Of a stretch of 64,000 nt of DNA, positions 22,601-33,977 are shown piece by piece. The DNA lies in NCBI RefSeq assembly GCF_000003815.2, contig NC_049986.1:10871900-10935899 (forward strand), in the 5' to 3' direction. Position 1 is the stretch's first letter. Each line of letters begins with the position of its first letter. This stretch comes from Branchiostoma floridae (taxonomy: Eukaryota > Chordata > Leptocardii > Amphioxiformes > Branchiostomatidae). The notes under the pieces were generated by a model. The model was not told the origin of the DNA. It made no database searches and saw only the letters and a list, made by a program, of their open reading frames with translations. A program made the position numbers and the translations under genes.

Positions 22601-24874
22601 AGTGGTCTGCAAGCTTTTGAGACACGGGCCCAACACCACCTGCTCATCATGCAGGAACACTTGCACCCCGACCAATCGAATGGGGGTGTCTCTCGCAAAT
22701 GTGCACACTGCTCTAGACAAGGGGACACCCATCGACTTTCAAGGGGATACTTCTCTTGAAATGGGGATGTCCTTCCCTTTATAACTTGGCAGCTGTGAAA
22801 CACGGAGTAGCAACAGACCTGGAATACTATTTCGTGGCTAATATATAATACAGAATGACGAAGTTATAGAAATGATAAACTAACCAGCACGTTATCGGGT
22901 TTCAGATCCCTGTGTGCAATGGGGTCTGGCAGCGTGTGCAGGTAGTGCAGCGCATGCGCGATCTGGCCGCCTAGTTTCCACACGATGTTCGCGGTCAAAC
23001 CTTGTCGTTCCGGAGTCTTCCGTCTCTCTACGTAATCCAGCAGGCTATCAGGGAGATACTCCATCACTGGGGAACACAAGGGAAAACCTCATGATACCGT
23101 CACTAATAGTCACTGTATAAACGTATAGACCCACCAACCCAGATTGAACTGGGACAGCGACAGGTATTGACTTCATGGCACTTTTGATCCACTACTGACG
23201 CCACACTCCGATCCCTAAAAATCAGTGTTCGTCAGAGTCCGGATAAAAAAAGAAAACTACTGTAGAAAGTACTAGAAACTTAATGAGTCATTCCCATGTA
23301 TTACATGTAGCTGGTACTCTTTTCGTGAAATACATTATGTTGTATGCTGTAAATGAAAAAAAGTATTTTAAGCGCAGAATAATCAAACGGAATAAGAACT
23401 GTGTAATATCAACGGAAGCTTTGAACGTACCGATAAATTGGTTCCCTGCTTTTAAGTCGTACTTGCCAACGTCTTCGGACAGGTGACCAGTGCCACGGAA
23501 TGCCACAATATTCTCATGGCTCAGATGCCTAAGGGATATAAAAAAAATTAATCAGCGTACGGGAGTGATATTCATATTCATTAAAAGTATTGAAATCTTA
23601 TAAAAGTATATATACAACTGTATCATGTTAAACGACATTCCACATCAGTCTTGTGACAGGACATCATTCACGAAATTCGGCGAAACATAAAGAAACCTTC
23701 AATTGAACTTTCTTTGAGCATAAACTTATGTTTTCTTTTCAAATATATGGAATAAAAGGATGGTTCAACACTCAATATAAGGAGAGTATTTGTTTTACTG
23801 TGGCAGCTTCTTTTCTTTTGGATAGAAAGAAGGCAGCCTCTTAAGCTTGCCGTCAAAGCATTTTTGTTTATGTCTTCTTGCAACAGCTATCTCTTTGTTT
23901 CATGTCAAAAACGACGCTGGCATGTTGGTCTACGTTCCGCATTCCACGCTACGTTAACCAGATGTCAACCAATCACGTCCCCGCCTACGATCAGGAGGCA
24001 ACGTGATTGGTTGGTAACTTCCCCTTCTATAACAGGTGGAAGTGTATCTGATTGGCTGAGGGCTGGCAAGGCTGAAAAAGCCAGAGGGACAGATCTAGAT
24101 CGCAAGTCAATTCGCCAAATATGTAGGATACAAAGAAAAGTAACGTTTCTGGTACGAGAAAGTGTATTACGAGTGCGTCTGTTTGTATGTATTTTTTTCT
24201 TATCTGTTGCAGCCCAGAATTTCTTACCTCAAGACACGTTGTTCCACTATTGTCCTGTCACGATTCATCTGCACTTTAACAGCTACAGTCGAGCCTTTCA
24301 ATCGGGCTTTGAAGACCTTACAGGGAGACAATGAAGATAAAAATCCATTTGATACTTGTTGATCGTCAATCATTATACTATAAAACATTTTACCATCAAC
24401 GCTGTGTGACCTGGCCTTTTCTGTCCAATTTGGTCAGAAATTAGGATGGATTTATCTATCTTTTTTTAATTACAAGTCTCCAACATTACAAAATGCGCAA
24501 TACAGTGATTGTATATAGTTACGTTTGTCCTCGACAATTTATCTACTTATTAGGTGTATAAAACTGCCATTTCATTTAATCAAGTCGATGGATGTCCCGG
24601 ATAAAGGTGAAGAAGCACAACACCATACCTTTGCGAAAGCTCCTTCTCCGAGCTTTTCCCATGGCTGGGTAAGGTCTTCTTGGCGTACTGTGTTCTGCTC
24701 AGTAGTTAGCAACCATTCTATTTTATCTCTGGCCAACACACAATGTTGTCTGGCAGGGTGGCCGTCCGCAAGAAGCAACAGCGCAGAGTCAATGTCCTCT
24801 AGAACTGAGCTTAGCGTGGATTCGAATCCTTGCCCCTCGAACCTGCAGTTCTTCCCAGTTCCGACAGGTGGCAT
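16687..24874 (-). CDS. Serine/threonine protein kinase with C-terminal Nudix-like domain, complete 13-exon gene
   Basis: Exons: 24629-24874, 24228-24316, 23431-23528, 22885-23066, 22039-22128, 21399-21540, 20455-20748, 19795-19898, 19298-19433, 18756-18879, 18147-18355, 17363-17511, 16687-17037. They sum to 2214 nt (737 codons plus stop) with every phase consistent. The ATG at 24874 has an in-frame stop two codons upstream. Kinase landmarks: glycine loop GEGAFAKV (76-83), VAVK with Lys96, HRDLKPDN (196-203), DFG (219-221), APE (243-245), ADMFSYG (302-308), and a CYDDEPTARP motif near the end of the lobe. All catalytic residues are present, so it should be active; the style is TKL-like. Residues about 380-560 match nothing I know. 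Residues about 560-737 read as a Nudix-like fold: FIFARR, PGTFTCGAVES, then TAARGLDEELRV. An acidic stretch sits between APE and ADMFSYG. An AATAAA on the minus strand at 16062-16067 could end the 3' UTR. Confidence 0.88.
17605..17677 (+). pseudogene. tRNA-like sequence (Thr-UGU type), SINE head or tRNA pseudogene
   Basis: TTGGACTTGTAATCTGCC reads as an anticodon arm with UGU, followed by a T arm with box B (GGGTTCGATCCC) and TGTCCGC. The 5' acceptor strand does not pair with the 3' end, and the T loop is one base short, so it is not a functional tRNA. It lies in the intron between the last-but-two and last-but-one kinase exons. Confidence 0.5.
17954..18018 (+). repeat. Inverted copy of part of kinase exon 11
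   Basis: 65 bp on the plus strand match minus-strand exon bases 18298-18234 with five differences, all transitions. The copy still reads EPEQQELVPCKSIVHPYFS, where the exon encodes EPEQRELVPCKSIVHPHFS. It lies about 215 bp from its source in the adjacent intron. A tRNA-like D-arm (TAGCTCAACTGG, minus strand, 18058-18092) lies between them. Confidence 0.8.
22403..22473. repeat. Two adjacent hairpins sharing the arm word CTTGAACA
   Basis: 22403-22446 is a near-perfect palindrome with 14-bp perfect outer arms (CTTGAACAACCGCA). 22446-22473 is a second with 13-bp arms (GTCTTGAACACTT). They share one base. They are in the intron between kinase exons 4 and 5. The following 300 bp hold nothing recognised. 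Confidence 0.85.
23966..24055. repeat. CCAAT-containing inverted repeat plus a third CCAAT box
   Basis: CAACCAATCACGT (23966-23978) and its exact complement (24001-24013) flank a 22-bp spacer. A third inverted CCAAT (TGATTGG) lies at 24049-24055. Each fits an NF-Y-type core. The site is in the intron between kinase exons 2 and 3. Confidence 0.6.
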
Positions 24875-25106
24875 TTCTCAGCAAAACTCGACAGGGAAAT
24901 ACTTCGATGTTGTACCAGGAGGCGTCATGGAGTATATGTAGTACCTAAATGACATTCATAATGTGAAACTTAGGACATTACTTTACACTCATGATGTTTA
25001 TTTTTTTTCTTTGAATATGTATGTCCATAATGTTGTTTTATGTGTTGCGATAGATAGGGAACCTCTGTCAGTTCTAGTATTTTCTACACTTAAATTGTCT
25101 CCTTGT

Positions 25107-25434
25107 TCCTTGTTTCTAACAAGGACGTTATATGAGATCTCATATAATTAGCTACGGCCGCGTGGCGCGTTGGTACACCCGATCCCTCGATCTCGGAAGT
25201 TAAGCAACGCGACGGTCCGGACAGTGCTTGGATGGGAGACCAACCAAGGACGTCCGGATTGCTGTAGCCTCACGAAGTTTCCACGAAATCGTCTTCCGGG
25301 AGGGACGTAAAACGGGGGTCCCGTGCTCGAGGAGGTGCCTCGACCACGTTAAACAGCCTCATTACTCATACTGGGTACCTACTGGCTGGCAAAATACACC
25401 AGATGATTATTATTATATAACGTCCTTGTTTCTA
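25107..25434 (+). mobile_element. 5S rRNA-derived element with 12-bp direct flanks
   Basis: 25151-25270 is 120 nt and aligns to 5S rRNA along its length: GCTACGGCC at the start, GATCTCGGAAGTTAAGCA (box A region), TGCTTGGATGGGAGACC (box C) and TGCTGTAGCCT at the end. A non-5S tail with an ATT-rich end follows to 25422. TCCTTGTTTCTA flanks the whole at 25107-25118 and 25423-25434 as a likely target duplication. Between the left flank and the 5S part is a perfect 20-bp palindrome (25128-25147). The substitutions make a functional 5S gene unlikely. It lies upstream of the kinase gene. Confidence 0.75.
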
Positions 25435-26268
25435 CATGCTACAAAAAATATGACAATACACGTGGATAACAGTTATCAGCAAAAAAAGACTTAATAACAG
25501 CCAGTTCACCTTTATTCGCTGAGTAAAATGAATAACAACAGGATGTAAAAGGATATCTGTGGTTTCGAACTGTAATATTTTCAAATGTTACATTTTGTAT
25601 GACTCACGGGCCTCATGGGTATAGGTTAACCCACTTGAATAGCAATGTAGTTTGATATAACAACGGACATAGGTTATCGCACGAATAAAGGTGATCTGGG
25701 GTTAAGTACGAGTGGTCGTCATAAGTTGAGAACTTAGATAACAGCGCACAAATGATTCACTTATATCGCGAAGAAATTGTTTACAATTAAAGGGGCTAAA
25801 AATGGACAAATAATGATAACATACAACAATGATTACCCCCTTACAAGGTAACTGTTTGCGATATTTCCTAGACTTTTTTCGCCTGGCATTCTATCATACT
25901 CGTCCTTTACACCGTTATACATCAAATCCATAAGAAATGCAGTGAAATGAGGTAACTAAAGGAAAGTAAACGAGCAAAACATACGTGACGATAGCCCCAA
26001 TCGCGATCGTTGGTGCACCGAAACCCGGAAGTAAGACCAGCGTGCTCTTTGTGGACTATACCATTTTTGCTATAGGGGTGCCAAAGTGCATGGAAATTAA
26101 CAGGTGTTTATGTGTGCCTTTGCGTATCTGGCAAATATAACATATACAACCTAAGCGTTCTCATAAAAACTAAGTTTATACTGTATCCGTTGTAGATACT
26201 ACTTGCGAAATACAATATGATGAAATGAAGGTAAAGTGATCTATCTTTGCCGTTAAGTGTATATCCTA
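25435..26268. other. Intergenic DNA with nothing recognised
   Basis: AT-rich sequence between the 5S-derived element and the next hairpin-ended repeat. No open frame over 60 codons and no clear repeat. Confidence 0.4.
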
Positions 26269-27220
26269 AAACTAGAGTTCGGCGACCTCATACCTGCATT
26301 AAATATTTAGAGCTTTTGTAAATGTTATGTAAATAACATAGTAAACATACACAATAACACGATGAATGCATGGTGGTGTTCATCGGTGTGCTTACACATG
26401 TAACATATATTATGAAATTAAAAAAAATCCAATCAGCTTTTGCCATTTTTGCATTGATAATGAAAATCAGTTCCTCATTTGGTACCGGTATCTGTCTATG
26501 TTCCACTAGTCATGAATTTATTGAAGTCCAGTTATAGAAAACAATGGAATTACATGTATATGCTAGTAAGCTCCTCATTTATTATGCAAATTGCATCTCC
26601 GTTTTTCTATACATCTTTGCTTAAGCTACTTGCATGCCCCGAATAATGGAAATCCGTTGTTCCTTCTTCAGTTATCTTCTTTAAAAATGCCCCTGCAGTT
26701 CCAAAATTCGACTTAATGGGGCTGAAATTTGTCTTGACGTCAAGAGCTACCTGCCACCCAAATGTCAAGACCGTATCATGTCCGGGACAAGAAATAGTTA
26801 TTTAACAATTTATCATGCAAATGACCTCCTCAATTGCATAACTACTATCTCAGTGTGCATCTTTGTCAAAGCTACCCAGATGTTTTTACAAACATACACC
26901 TGCACTTCCAAACCTAGTCTTTGTATGGCCCAAACTCAGGGCACTTCTTCCCGAGCACAAGAGCTGTCTAACACCCCAAAATCATTACGGTAACCATAGT
27001 TTGTTCAAAATGCGAGATAACAAAGCCGGAATCACCGCTGCAGTACAAAGGGCATCTGCTAGGAAGCCCACATTCAAATCATTTCCAACTTTCACCCCAC
27101 AAACACACCTAGTATGAAACCATTCCATACAGCCGTTCTTAAGTTAACTTGCTGACACGAGACACACAGACAAACGCTAGTGAAAATATGACCTCCATGA
27201 ATATTCACGGATGTAACTAG
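26269..27220 (+). repeat. Hairpin-ended repeat, copy d
   Basis: Starts AACTAGAGTTCGGCGACCTC, as copy a does, and ends in an imperfect hairpin (ACCTCCATGAATATTCACGG, about 27190-27210). The CTCF-like word has decayed (CATCTGCTAGGAAGCCCA near 27054-27071). Non-coding. Confidence 0.5.
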
Positions 27221-28686
27221 ACACTCGGGGATACGCAACTTGAAACTACCATCGACCTGATATTCCCAAATACCATTTTAAAGACAATGGATATAACGTT
27301 AGGTTACATCGCAGGTAAAAGTAAACTAGTGTTGGCATTTTGGGGGGGGGGGGGGGGGTGGACCTCTGCTATCTGGACATAATGGGTCCCACATTTGGCA
27401 CTATGTTGACAAATGACAAAACTCAGTTGTTTGCTGTAAAATGCTTGTAATCTTGAACACACTTTGTTTGATAGAAGCAACATCGAAAACGTACATCAAG
27501 TCAGCATAATCATAAACTTCACAACCTCACATCTAATCAAAATGGCACTTTTCACATTAGCACTATGATATACAAATTATTTCACTACATAATCTATGAA
27601 TGCTTTCCATAAAATCATCATAAAGGGTGAACTAAGCTATCTTTTTGAAGCAAACATTTTGTATTTTATGATAAGGATGCAATGTTCTAACTACTATAGT
27701 CAGCTCACATGCAGCGCTGTAAAACAAATAAATCTACAAAAGAACAATCATTCATAATACTGTGTCAATAAATGTCTCAATTAAAATAAAAAAATTGGAT
27801 ATAATACACAGGAAATACACTGTAAAACATAGAGCCTTTATAAGACATAGATATGCAACACAAATTTGTCATTTTAGACAATTTGTACAGTGACATCTTT
27901 TGTAGAGGATTACCAATGACAATAAGTGGCAAGTAAAAATGTTTTTCAAACATTTGATGACAAATAAGTGATCATTTTAATTCAACACCAATACATGTAT
28001 TTAACAATGTACTGTATGTTTCTAATTATGATGCTATTCCAACATATCATCCATAAATCAACAACTTGTAACTACAGAAAAAGGATAATATGTGATTAAC
28101 GTTACATGTAAATACAGTAATGAGAATTGTGTGATGCAAAACAGTAGTCTCTTGAAAGTGACAGTAACATTCATAATACAATATTATATTACTTCATGAC
28201 TGTTAAAAACTTTATATAGTGATCCAATTTAATTGATTTGGTCCTCATACAGCTTACAAGTTGTCAATCTTTTGGCAAGATGGAATGTTATGTTCCATTT
28301 CGATGTCTTTCAGTTAAGGTGGCAACACAGTTCACAGTCAACCATTACTACTACATCACTTCATGACTGTTAATTAAAACTGATCTAGTTTTGTTCATCA
28401 TACAAGTAGTCAATCTTTTGGCAAGATGAAAATGTAACATTAAAATTTCGATGTCTTTCAGTTGTAACACAGTTAAAACAAGCATAACGTAGTTTTGTAG
28501 TGCAAGACACAGCACACGTGTTCAACTACCATAGAATATATTTCAAGTGCTACGCAGAGTCTTAGACTAGTGCTCGCATTTCTTTACAAGTCTTTGGTTT
28601 TGACCTTGAACTCTAGACCTTCCCACTACAGGGAAAACACTTTTACCCCTATGCCAGTGCACAGTTTCACACAAACCAACATTTGA
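27221..28686 (-). other. Region downstream of the Death-SH2 gene, probably including its 3' UTR
   Basis: No coding exon. Contains an 18-base G run near 27341-27358 and a diverged tandem duplication at about 28191-28320 and 28359-28465 (CAATCTTTTGGCAAGATG and ATTTCGATGTCTTTCAGTT in both). The polyadenylation site could not be placed. Confidence 0.4.
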
Positions 28687-28896
28687 TACTGTAAATGCAT
28701 TTAAGTTTGCTGGGATTTAATTTCGCGGTAGCGGAAAAAACGACTTTTTGCGGTGGTTTTGGGTTTGCGGTTACATCATGCACTGTAGTCTCTTACTGCC
28801 ACAAAAATGTTTGCGGTGATTTTAAGTTCACGGTAAAGTGGCCAAAGCAAAAACTGCGAACATTAAACCACCACGAAAGTTTGTGCATTTACAGTA
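28687..28896. mobile_element. TA-flanked MITE, copy 1 (Tc1/mariner-like ends)
   Basis: 210 bp bounded by TACTGTAAATGCA and its complement TGCATTTACAGTA, consistent with a TA duplication around an 11-bp terminal repeat. The interior repeats TTTGCGGTGRTTTT motifs in both orientations. A diverged copy in the opposite orientation is at 54356-54567. Confidence 0.65.
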
Positions 28897-28986
28897 ACTA
28901 ATACACTGCAGATTATGACAATTATGTTCTTATAACTGCATAACAAAATATTTAAGCTAAAAACTGCATAGCTACGCCTTTACATT

Positions 28987-31900
28987 CTACCGCGCATTTT
29001 CCTCGTAACCTGTGAAGGTCACATTCAAGGGCAAGTCCTGGCATGGCCGGACACAGAACACGTCCTCGTACACTGGGTTTCCGCTGGTAAGTCGCTTGTT
29101 CACCAGCGTCACCAAGTCAGGGTACGTTTTGGCTGGCTCGTGGTCTGGCACAAACTCCAGATGTGCGTTAAACGGTTCCATGGATGCTGCCACCACTGGA
29201 TTTCCCTGGTATTCAAAATAATGTTCGAAACTGAATTTACGACTATTAGCAAAGGGCCATGAGTACCTTTTGTAATAGTAAGCAGACATCTAAATCTTAA
29301 ATATCAATGGAATCTTTGAAGAGGGCCCACAGGGAGAGATCCTAGCTAAATAACAGTAAATGAAATAGATTCAGCAATTATTATGTTAAACAATAAACTC
29401 ATGAGGACTCTTAATGGTTAGACTATTATCTGGTGTATAAAAATGAACTTTTCCAAAAAGTTTTGGAAACCGTAATGCAAAGTCCAGGTCTGTAACAGTC
29501 CAGGGCTGTAATTGGCCCCTACCCTGTAGGGTGGGCCATACAGAAGTGTGTTTAAATCAAGCTTAATGTATTCATGGGTTGTTTGGATATGGACAATAAC
29601 AGTTAACAACAAATATCAAATAGAGGACTATACAAAAAATTAAATGGACCCATTTCAGGAATAATTCACTGACAATGCTTTAAGTGTTGAATTGGAGAGG
29701 GCTAGCTATACAATTAATGGTGAAGTTGCCTCATAGAAAACATGCTAACCTTCTTTGAGTGAAAGTGTTCACTTGTAAATTTTTTTCTTCTTCATGTTGA
29801 ATATCCCACCTTGATATTGAAGTGCACGGGTTCCTGATCCTCTCCCAGACTCAACCCTACAGAGAATCCGCCCTCTTCTCTCAGACTCTCGCTGAACCTC
29901 ACCAGGAACGTGCTTTTTTTCTGCCCTTTCAGCCGACGGTTCGCCTCGTCTTGGCTCATGTAACCCGCAAACCAGCTATTTTCAAATTCAATAAGACAAT
30001 ATATTAATACAGTGGATTGGACATGCAGCAGAAAGTGATAGCTCAACCATGGCGGCGGCTTTTACCTAACAGAAGGCCTAAGCATTCTTGAGTTGAATCA
30101 CTTAGACTGACTAAAAATCCTTTTTTCCTAAATGGTGTTGTTTAATAGCAAAAAGTTAATACCTTAATGTTCAAAACTAAAACAAAAAATGACTACAGTT
30201 TAAAGTTACCTATCAAGCCTGTTGCCCACTCTGGTGGTTGATCCGTCTATCAAAGACTGGATCTGTCAGATGAAAGTAAAATATTAACGATAATAAATTT
30301 TCAAATGAAGGGACAAATCACACACACAGTGTCACACACACACACACACACACACACACCAACATACAAACACACATACACACACAGTCACACACATGGA
30401 AATATTTTCTTCTTGATTTCTCTAAGCTATCGTATACATAATATGTTTCATTTTTGTAAGGAATGGAATGCGTACCTGTGCCAGACATACACAGTGTCCA
30501 TGTGCATCTGCTTTGAACGGTCCAAACCAGCCAAGAAGGAGCACAAACTTGTCTACCTGTACTTTATCACGCTTGTCACCTAGAAAAGGAAAACAAAATA
30601 TTAAAATGCATTAAATGTGACAAGAAATTGTGAGACAGAAGTTCTGGCAGTGATAGTAGTCACTGAGTGAGTGAGTGAGTGAGTGAGCGAGTGTGTGAGT
30701 GAGTGAGTGAGAGTGAGTGTGTGAGTGAGAGTGAGTGTGTGAGTGACTGAGAGTGTGTGAGTGAGTGACAGTGAGTGAGTGAGAGACTAACTGTTTTAGC
30801 TGAGGGAGTGTATGAGTAAGAGTGATTGAAGAGGTGAGTGTGTAAGTGATTGATTTACTACAGGTAAGTAGGCATGTGAGTGGGAGAAAGTGAGTGGGAG
30901 AAAGTGAGCAAATGAGTTAATGAGTCTATAGCAGTACCTTTTATCCCAAAGACATGTTTAATGAGTTTCAAGGCTTTGTTGTTCTTCAGCTGGGTGGCCA
31001 GTGGGTCATTTGGAAAAGAATTCTTCATAGCTGTCACAAAGTGGAAATAGATCTGTACAACACAGAAATGATAAAACAAATGACTTTGCTATAAGGATTA
31101 GGCTCATATCATTGGATTTCATAGAGTTTCAACTTGCTATTCAAGATTTGCTATAGGTGATTTAATTTTAGCCACTTTAGTCCTAACTACTTGATAACAG
31201 TTACTCAAAAGTCTGCTAAAAGTCTCTAATTTGACTACAAAGCATAGTTTAATTATTAGTACGTATATGTACCTTGAACTCTGCTGAGTTGCCCTTGACA
31301 GTGTACCAAAACTGTTTGGATTCCTCACAGAAGAAATCCTCCTCTATACGGTCCTCTGTTGAACCTTCAAGATGAAAGAAGAAAAAAATTACATTTCTAT
31401 GTATAAAAGAAATGTGTAAAGTTGTACTTGTGAAGACAGACAGAAATAACAGAAAGTGAAGGTTACAGGAAATGGTTCGAAGGTGATAGAATTACTCAAT
31501 CTATCAAGCTAATGGCTGAGTAGCTGACACATTTCAGATCATACAGTCAATGGGAGAGGCACCTGCTACTTTATGCCAAGTTCTGTTTTCTTTTTCTGTT
31601 CAATGTCTCTGAAGCTATTTATTTATATCAGGCCCATTTTGCTTGAAAATACTTCTTTACCTTGAGTTATGTTCACTGCATTGTAACCAAAAGGAGTCAA
31701 ATTTCTCAAATGTAAAATGATTAAAAAAAGTTGAAAGCACCTTGGCTGAACTGTGGAAATGACATGGAAGATGTTGAAGAGAAGGAGGACATCAGAGAAG
31801 GCCCGCCAGTGGCTCCCTGCCTTCCCTGGTCAGACTCTTGTCTCGGCAAGCGACAACTGTCACCGCTGTATCCGCTGTCAGGTACGGGCTCCGACATTGC

Positions 31901-32944
31901 CCTGTCAGGCCGGACTTGGACGGGATAGCGTTCATCAGACTCGGTGGGTCCATCCATTGACTGGGTTCTCTATAAAGATGGGGTCAAACGTTCTTATGCT
32001 TTAAAAAGGTTTGCATGGAGTGGTATTTGGGGTCAGGTGCAATGCTCAACAGTAAATCTAAAGCCCATGACACTCAGTCAGTCATAATGAACAATAAATT
32101 CAGGAGGCTTGCAGCACTAGGGTTTATAGTCTTGTTATGGTTTGCAGATTACACTCAGATTCATTCAATTTTTACATTGTACCTATTGGGTGTCTGGAAA
32201 AACTAGTCTTTAAACACCAACAAAATATACTGAAAATTCCAAGCATTGAAATACAAAATGTACATGTACAAATGTAGATTGGACAATACTATGATTAAAG
32301 GTTCCAATAAGCTCTATGCTATACATCAAAGAATAGACCATCTCTCTCTAAGTCAATGACACTTTAAGCAGTAACTTTTTTTGTTTGTTTGATTGTTTGA
32401 AGCAATTGACAATTTACCATTACATGTACAACATATCCATGTCAGAAAAAACAACATCTTAATTACAATTATTGACAAATAGTAGCAGTTTCCAATCCAT
32501 TCTGGTTTTGCATATACTCAGAGTCTTCTCCCTTCCCCCCCAAAAATTGATAATAATAAAAGTAATATATACAAAATGTACGTGAGGTGACCTTTGTATA
32601 TATCATTGTGATAGTAGTAATTATTTTGATTTTTCCATCTGGCTAATATGATAAAACTATTTATTTCCCTTACCCCTGGATGTGCCCTCACTTGTTCTTC
32701 AGGGTCTTCACCTATGATTATATGGAAAAATGAATATCTTATTACATTTTTATTAGCTCTGTTTTAATTTCATGTCCTCCGAATGTGTGAATTTCTAAAG
32801 CAAGTGAATGACATATCATTCAGCTGACACTTAAGGCATGCACTGATTATTGAATTACAAAAAATTACAACATTTTATTGCCTATGTTATGTCATTTCTC
32901 AGTCTTTTATATATTTGTCTCATTGACAGCAACTTTAAAAAAAA

Positions 32945-32989
<45 letters not shown>

Positions 32990-33977
32990 TCTGTGTCTTG
33001 CATTTATTATATAATGTATATTTTAATTTAACATTTATCAATAAGTACAATTAATTCGAAACTTACCGTTAGTTGATGAATAAAAGTCAACCAATAGCTG
33101 CAGAGCGTCCCTCTGTCCCATCTCATACAGTGCCTTCACCAGTTGTCTCGTCGACACGTGGGTAGTGTTCCGAAGCACGGCCACAGTCTTCTCAGTCTCC
33201 TTGCAGGCAATGTTGTCGATCCGTGAGTTCGGTATGTCCAGTTTGGACGCCATGACCCTCCAGTCGTTACCGTCTGGGTCGCGCCGATCCAACATGTTCC
33301 CCAGTTTGATGAGGACCTCGTACCGAATATCACAAGCACGTTTCACCTTCCTGGGTATAAGGTCCTGTTATGGAATCAAAATTTACTCCAAATGTTGAAG
33401 CATTCATTGTCTAAATATCAACTATCAATACATGCCCTATATGTAAATATGCTTACCTTGAATACACAATACATCACAAAGAACTATTAAAACATGCCCA
33501 ATATGTAAATTTGCTAACCTTGAATACACAATACATCACAAAGAACTATTAAAACATGCCCAATATGTAAATTTGCTAACCTTGAATACACAATACATCA
33601 CAAAGATGGATTCCAGTTGAAACGTCTGACCGTTTCCAAAACCATATCCAGTTACGTGAGTAACTACTTTTTTTGGTATACCTTATTTAGTTATTACCTG
33701 GTTGTTTAACCTACATCGACGCATCACAAAGAACTATCAAAACATGCCCAATATGTAAATATGCTTACCTTGAATACACAATACATCATAAAGAACTATC
33801 AAAACATACCCAATATGTAAATATATATAAAGCCACAATGAAAACACAATATATCAAAAAGAACTATCAAAACATACCCAATATGTAAATAAGCTTGCGA
33901 TGAAAAGAACTATCAATACATACCTGTGCTTGTTGGTAGGTATCCTGCAAAAGGTCTGTTGGCACTTCTTCTGCCAT
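28987..33977 (-). CDS. Death domain-SH2 domain adaptor-like protein, complete
   Basis: Coding exons: 33924-33977, 33067-33364, 32674-32711, 31741-31969, 31273-31364, 30938-31052, 30476-30579, 30210-30262, 29810-29975, 28987-29205. They total 1368 nt (455 residues plus stop) with all phases compatible. Residues about 27-115 form a Death domain (IRYEVLIKLGNML, DWRVMASKLDI, LVKALYEMGQRDALQLLVDF). Residues about 130-206 are Ser/Pro-rich and probably disordered. Residues about 207-327 (EESKQFWYTVKG, KFVLLLGWFGPF) resemble the helical or EF-hand-like linker packed against SH2 in Cbl and STAT proteins. The SH2 starts at WFAGYMS (about 329), with the phosphotyrosine-binding Arg354 in FLVRFSES and an alpha-B helix YPDLVTLVNKRL in the last exon. 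No RING or kinase domain follows. The domains suggest a cytoplasmic adaptor linking Death-domain receptors or adaptors to phosphotyrosine signalling; the role is inference. The last acceptor (CAG before GGA) was chosen by phase. Confidence 0.88.
30308..30395 (+). repeat. CA-type microsatellite
   Basis: Runs of CACACA interrupted by CATA, in an intron of the Death-SH2 gene. Confidence 0.9.
30661..30850 (+). repeat. GAGT-type microsatellite, degenerate
   Basis: GTGAGTGA units decaying rightward, in an intron of the Death-SH2 gene. Another GAGT array is at 63345-63505. Confidence 0.85.
32948..32987 (+). repeat. AT dinucleotide repeat
   Basis: About 20 AT units in an intron of the Death-SH2 gene. 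Confidence 0.95.
33421..33923. repeat. Minisatellite in Death-SH2 intron, about 62-bp unit
   Basis: Units with GAACTATTAAAACATGCCCA and AATACACAATACATCACAAA recur; two are exactly 62 bp apart (33481, 33543). The array is interrupted at 33605-33720 and resumes to the edge of the first coding exon. On the gene strand units contain GTATGTTTTGATAGTTC and CAAGGTAAGC, both donor-like; the real donor of the first coding exon is GTATGTATTGATAGTTC. Confidence 0.75.

Noticed and set aside
23864..24334. 156-codon plus-strand frame
   Set aside because: It overlaps kinase exon 2 in antisense and a CCAAT inverted repeat; no family resemblance.
25151..25270. Functional 5S rRNA gene
   Set aside because: Many substitutions and a fused non-5S tail with target duplication point to a retroposed element.
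29206..29289. Extension of the last Death-SH2 exon upstream to an internal ATG
   Set aside because: The phase of the SH2 exon donor at 29810 requires entry at GGA (29205); the upstream codons are intron.
33038..33346. Start of the Death-domain protein at an internal GTG
   Set aside because: The frame is open upstream to a good acceptor at 33365, and joins in phase to an ATG exon at 33924-33977.
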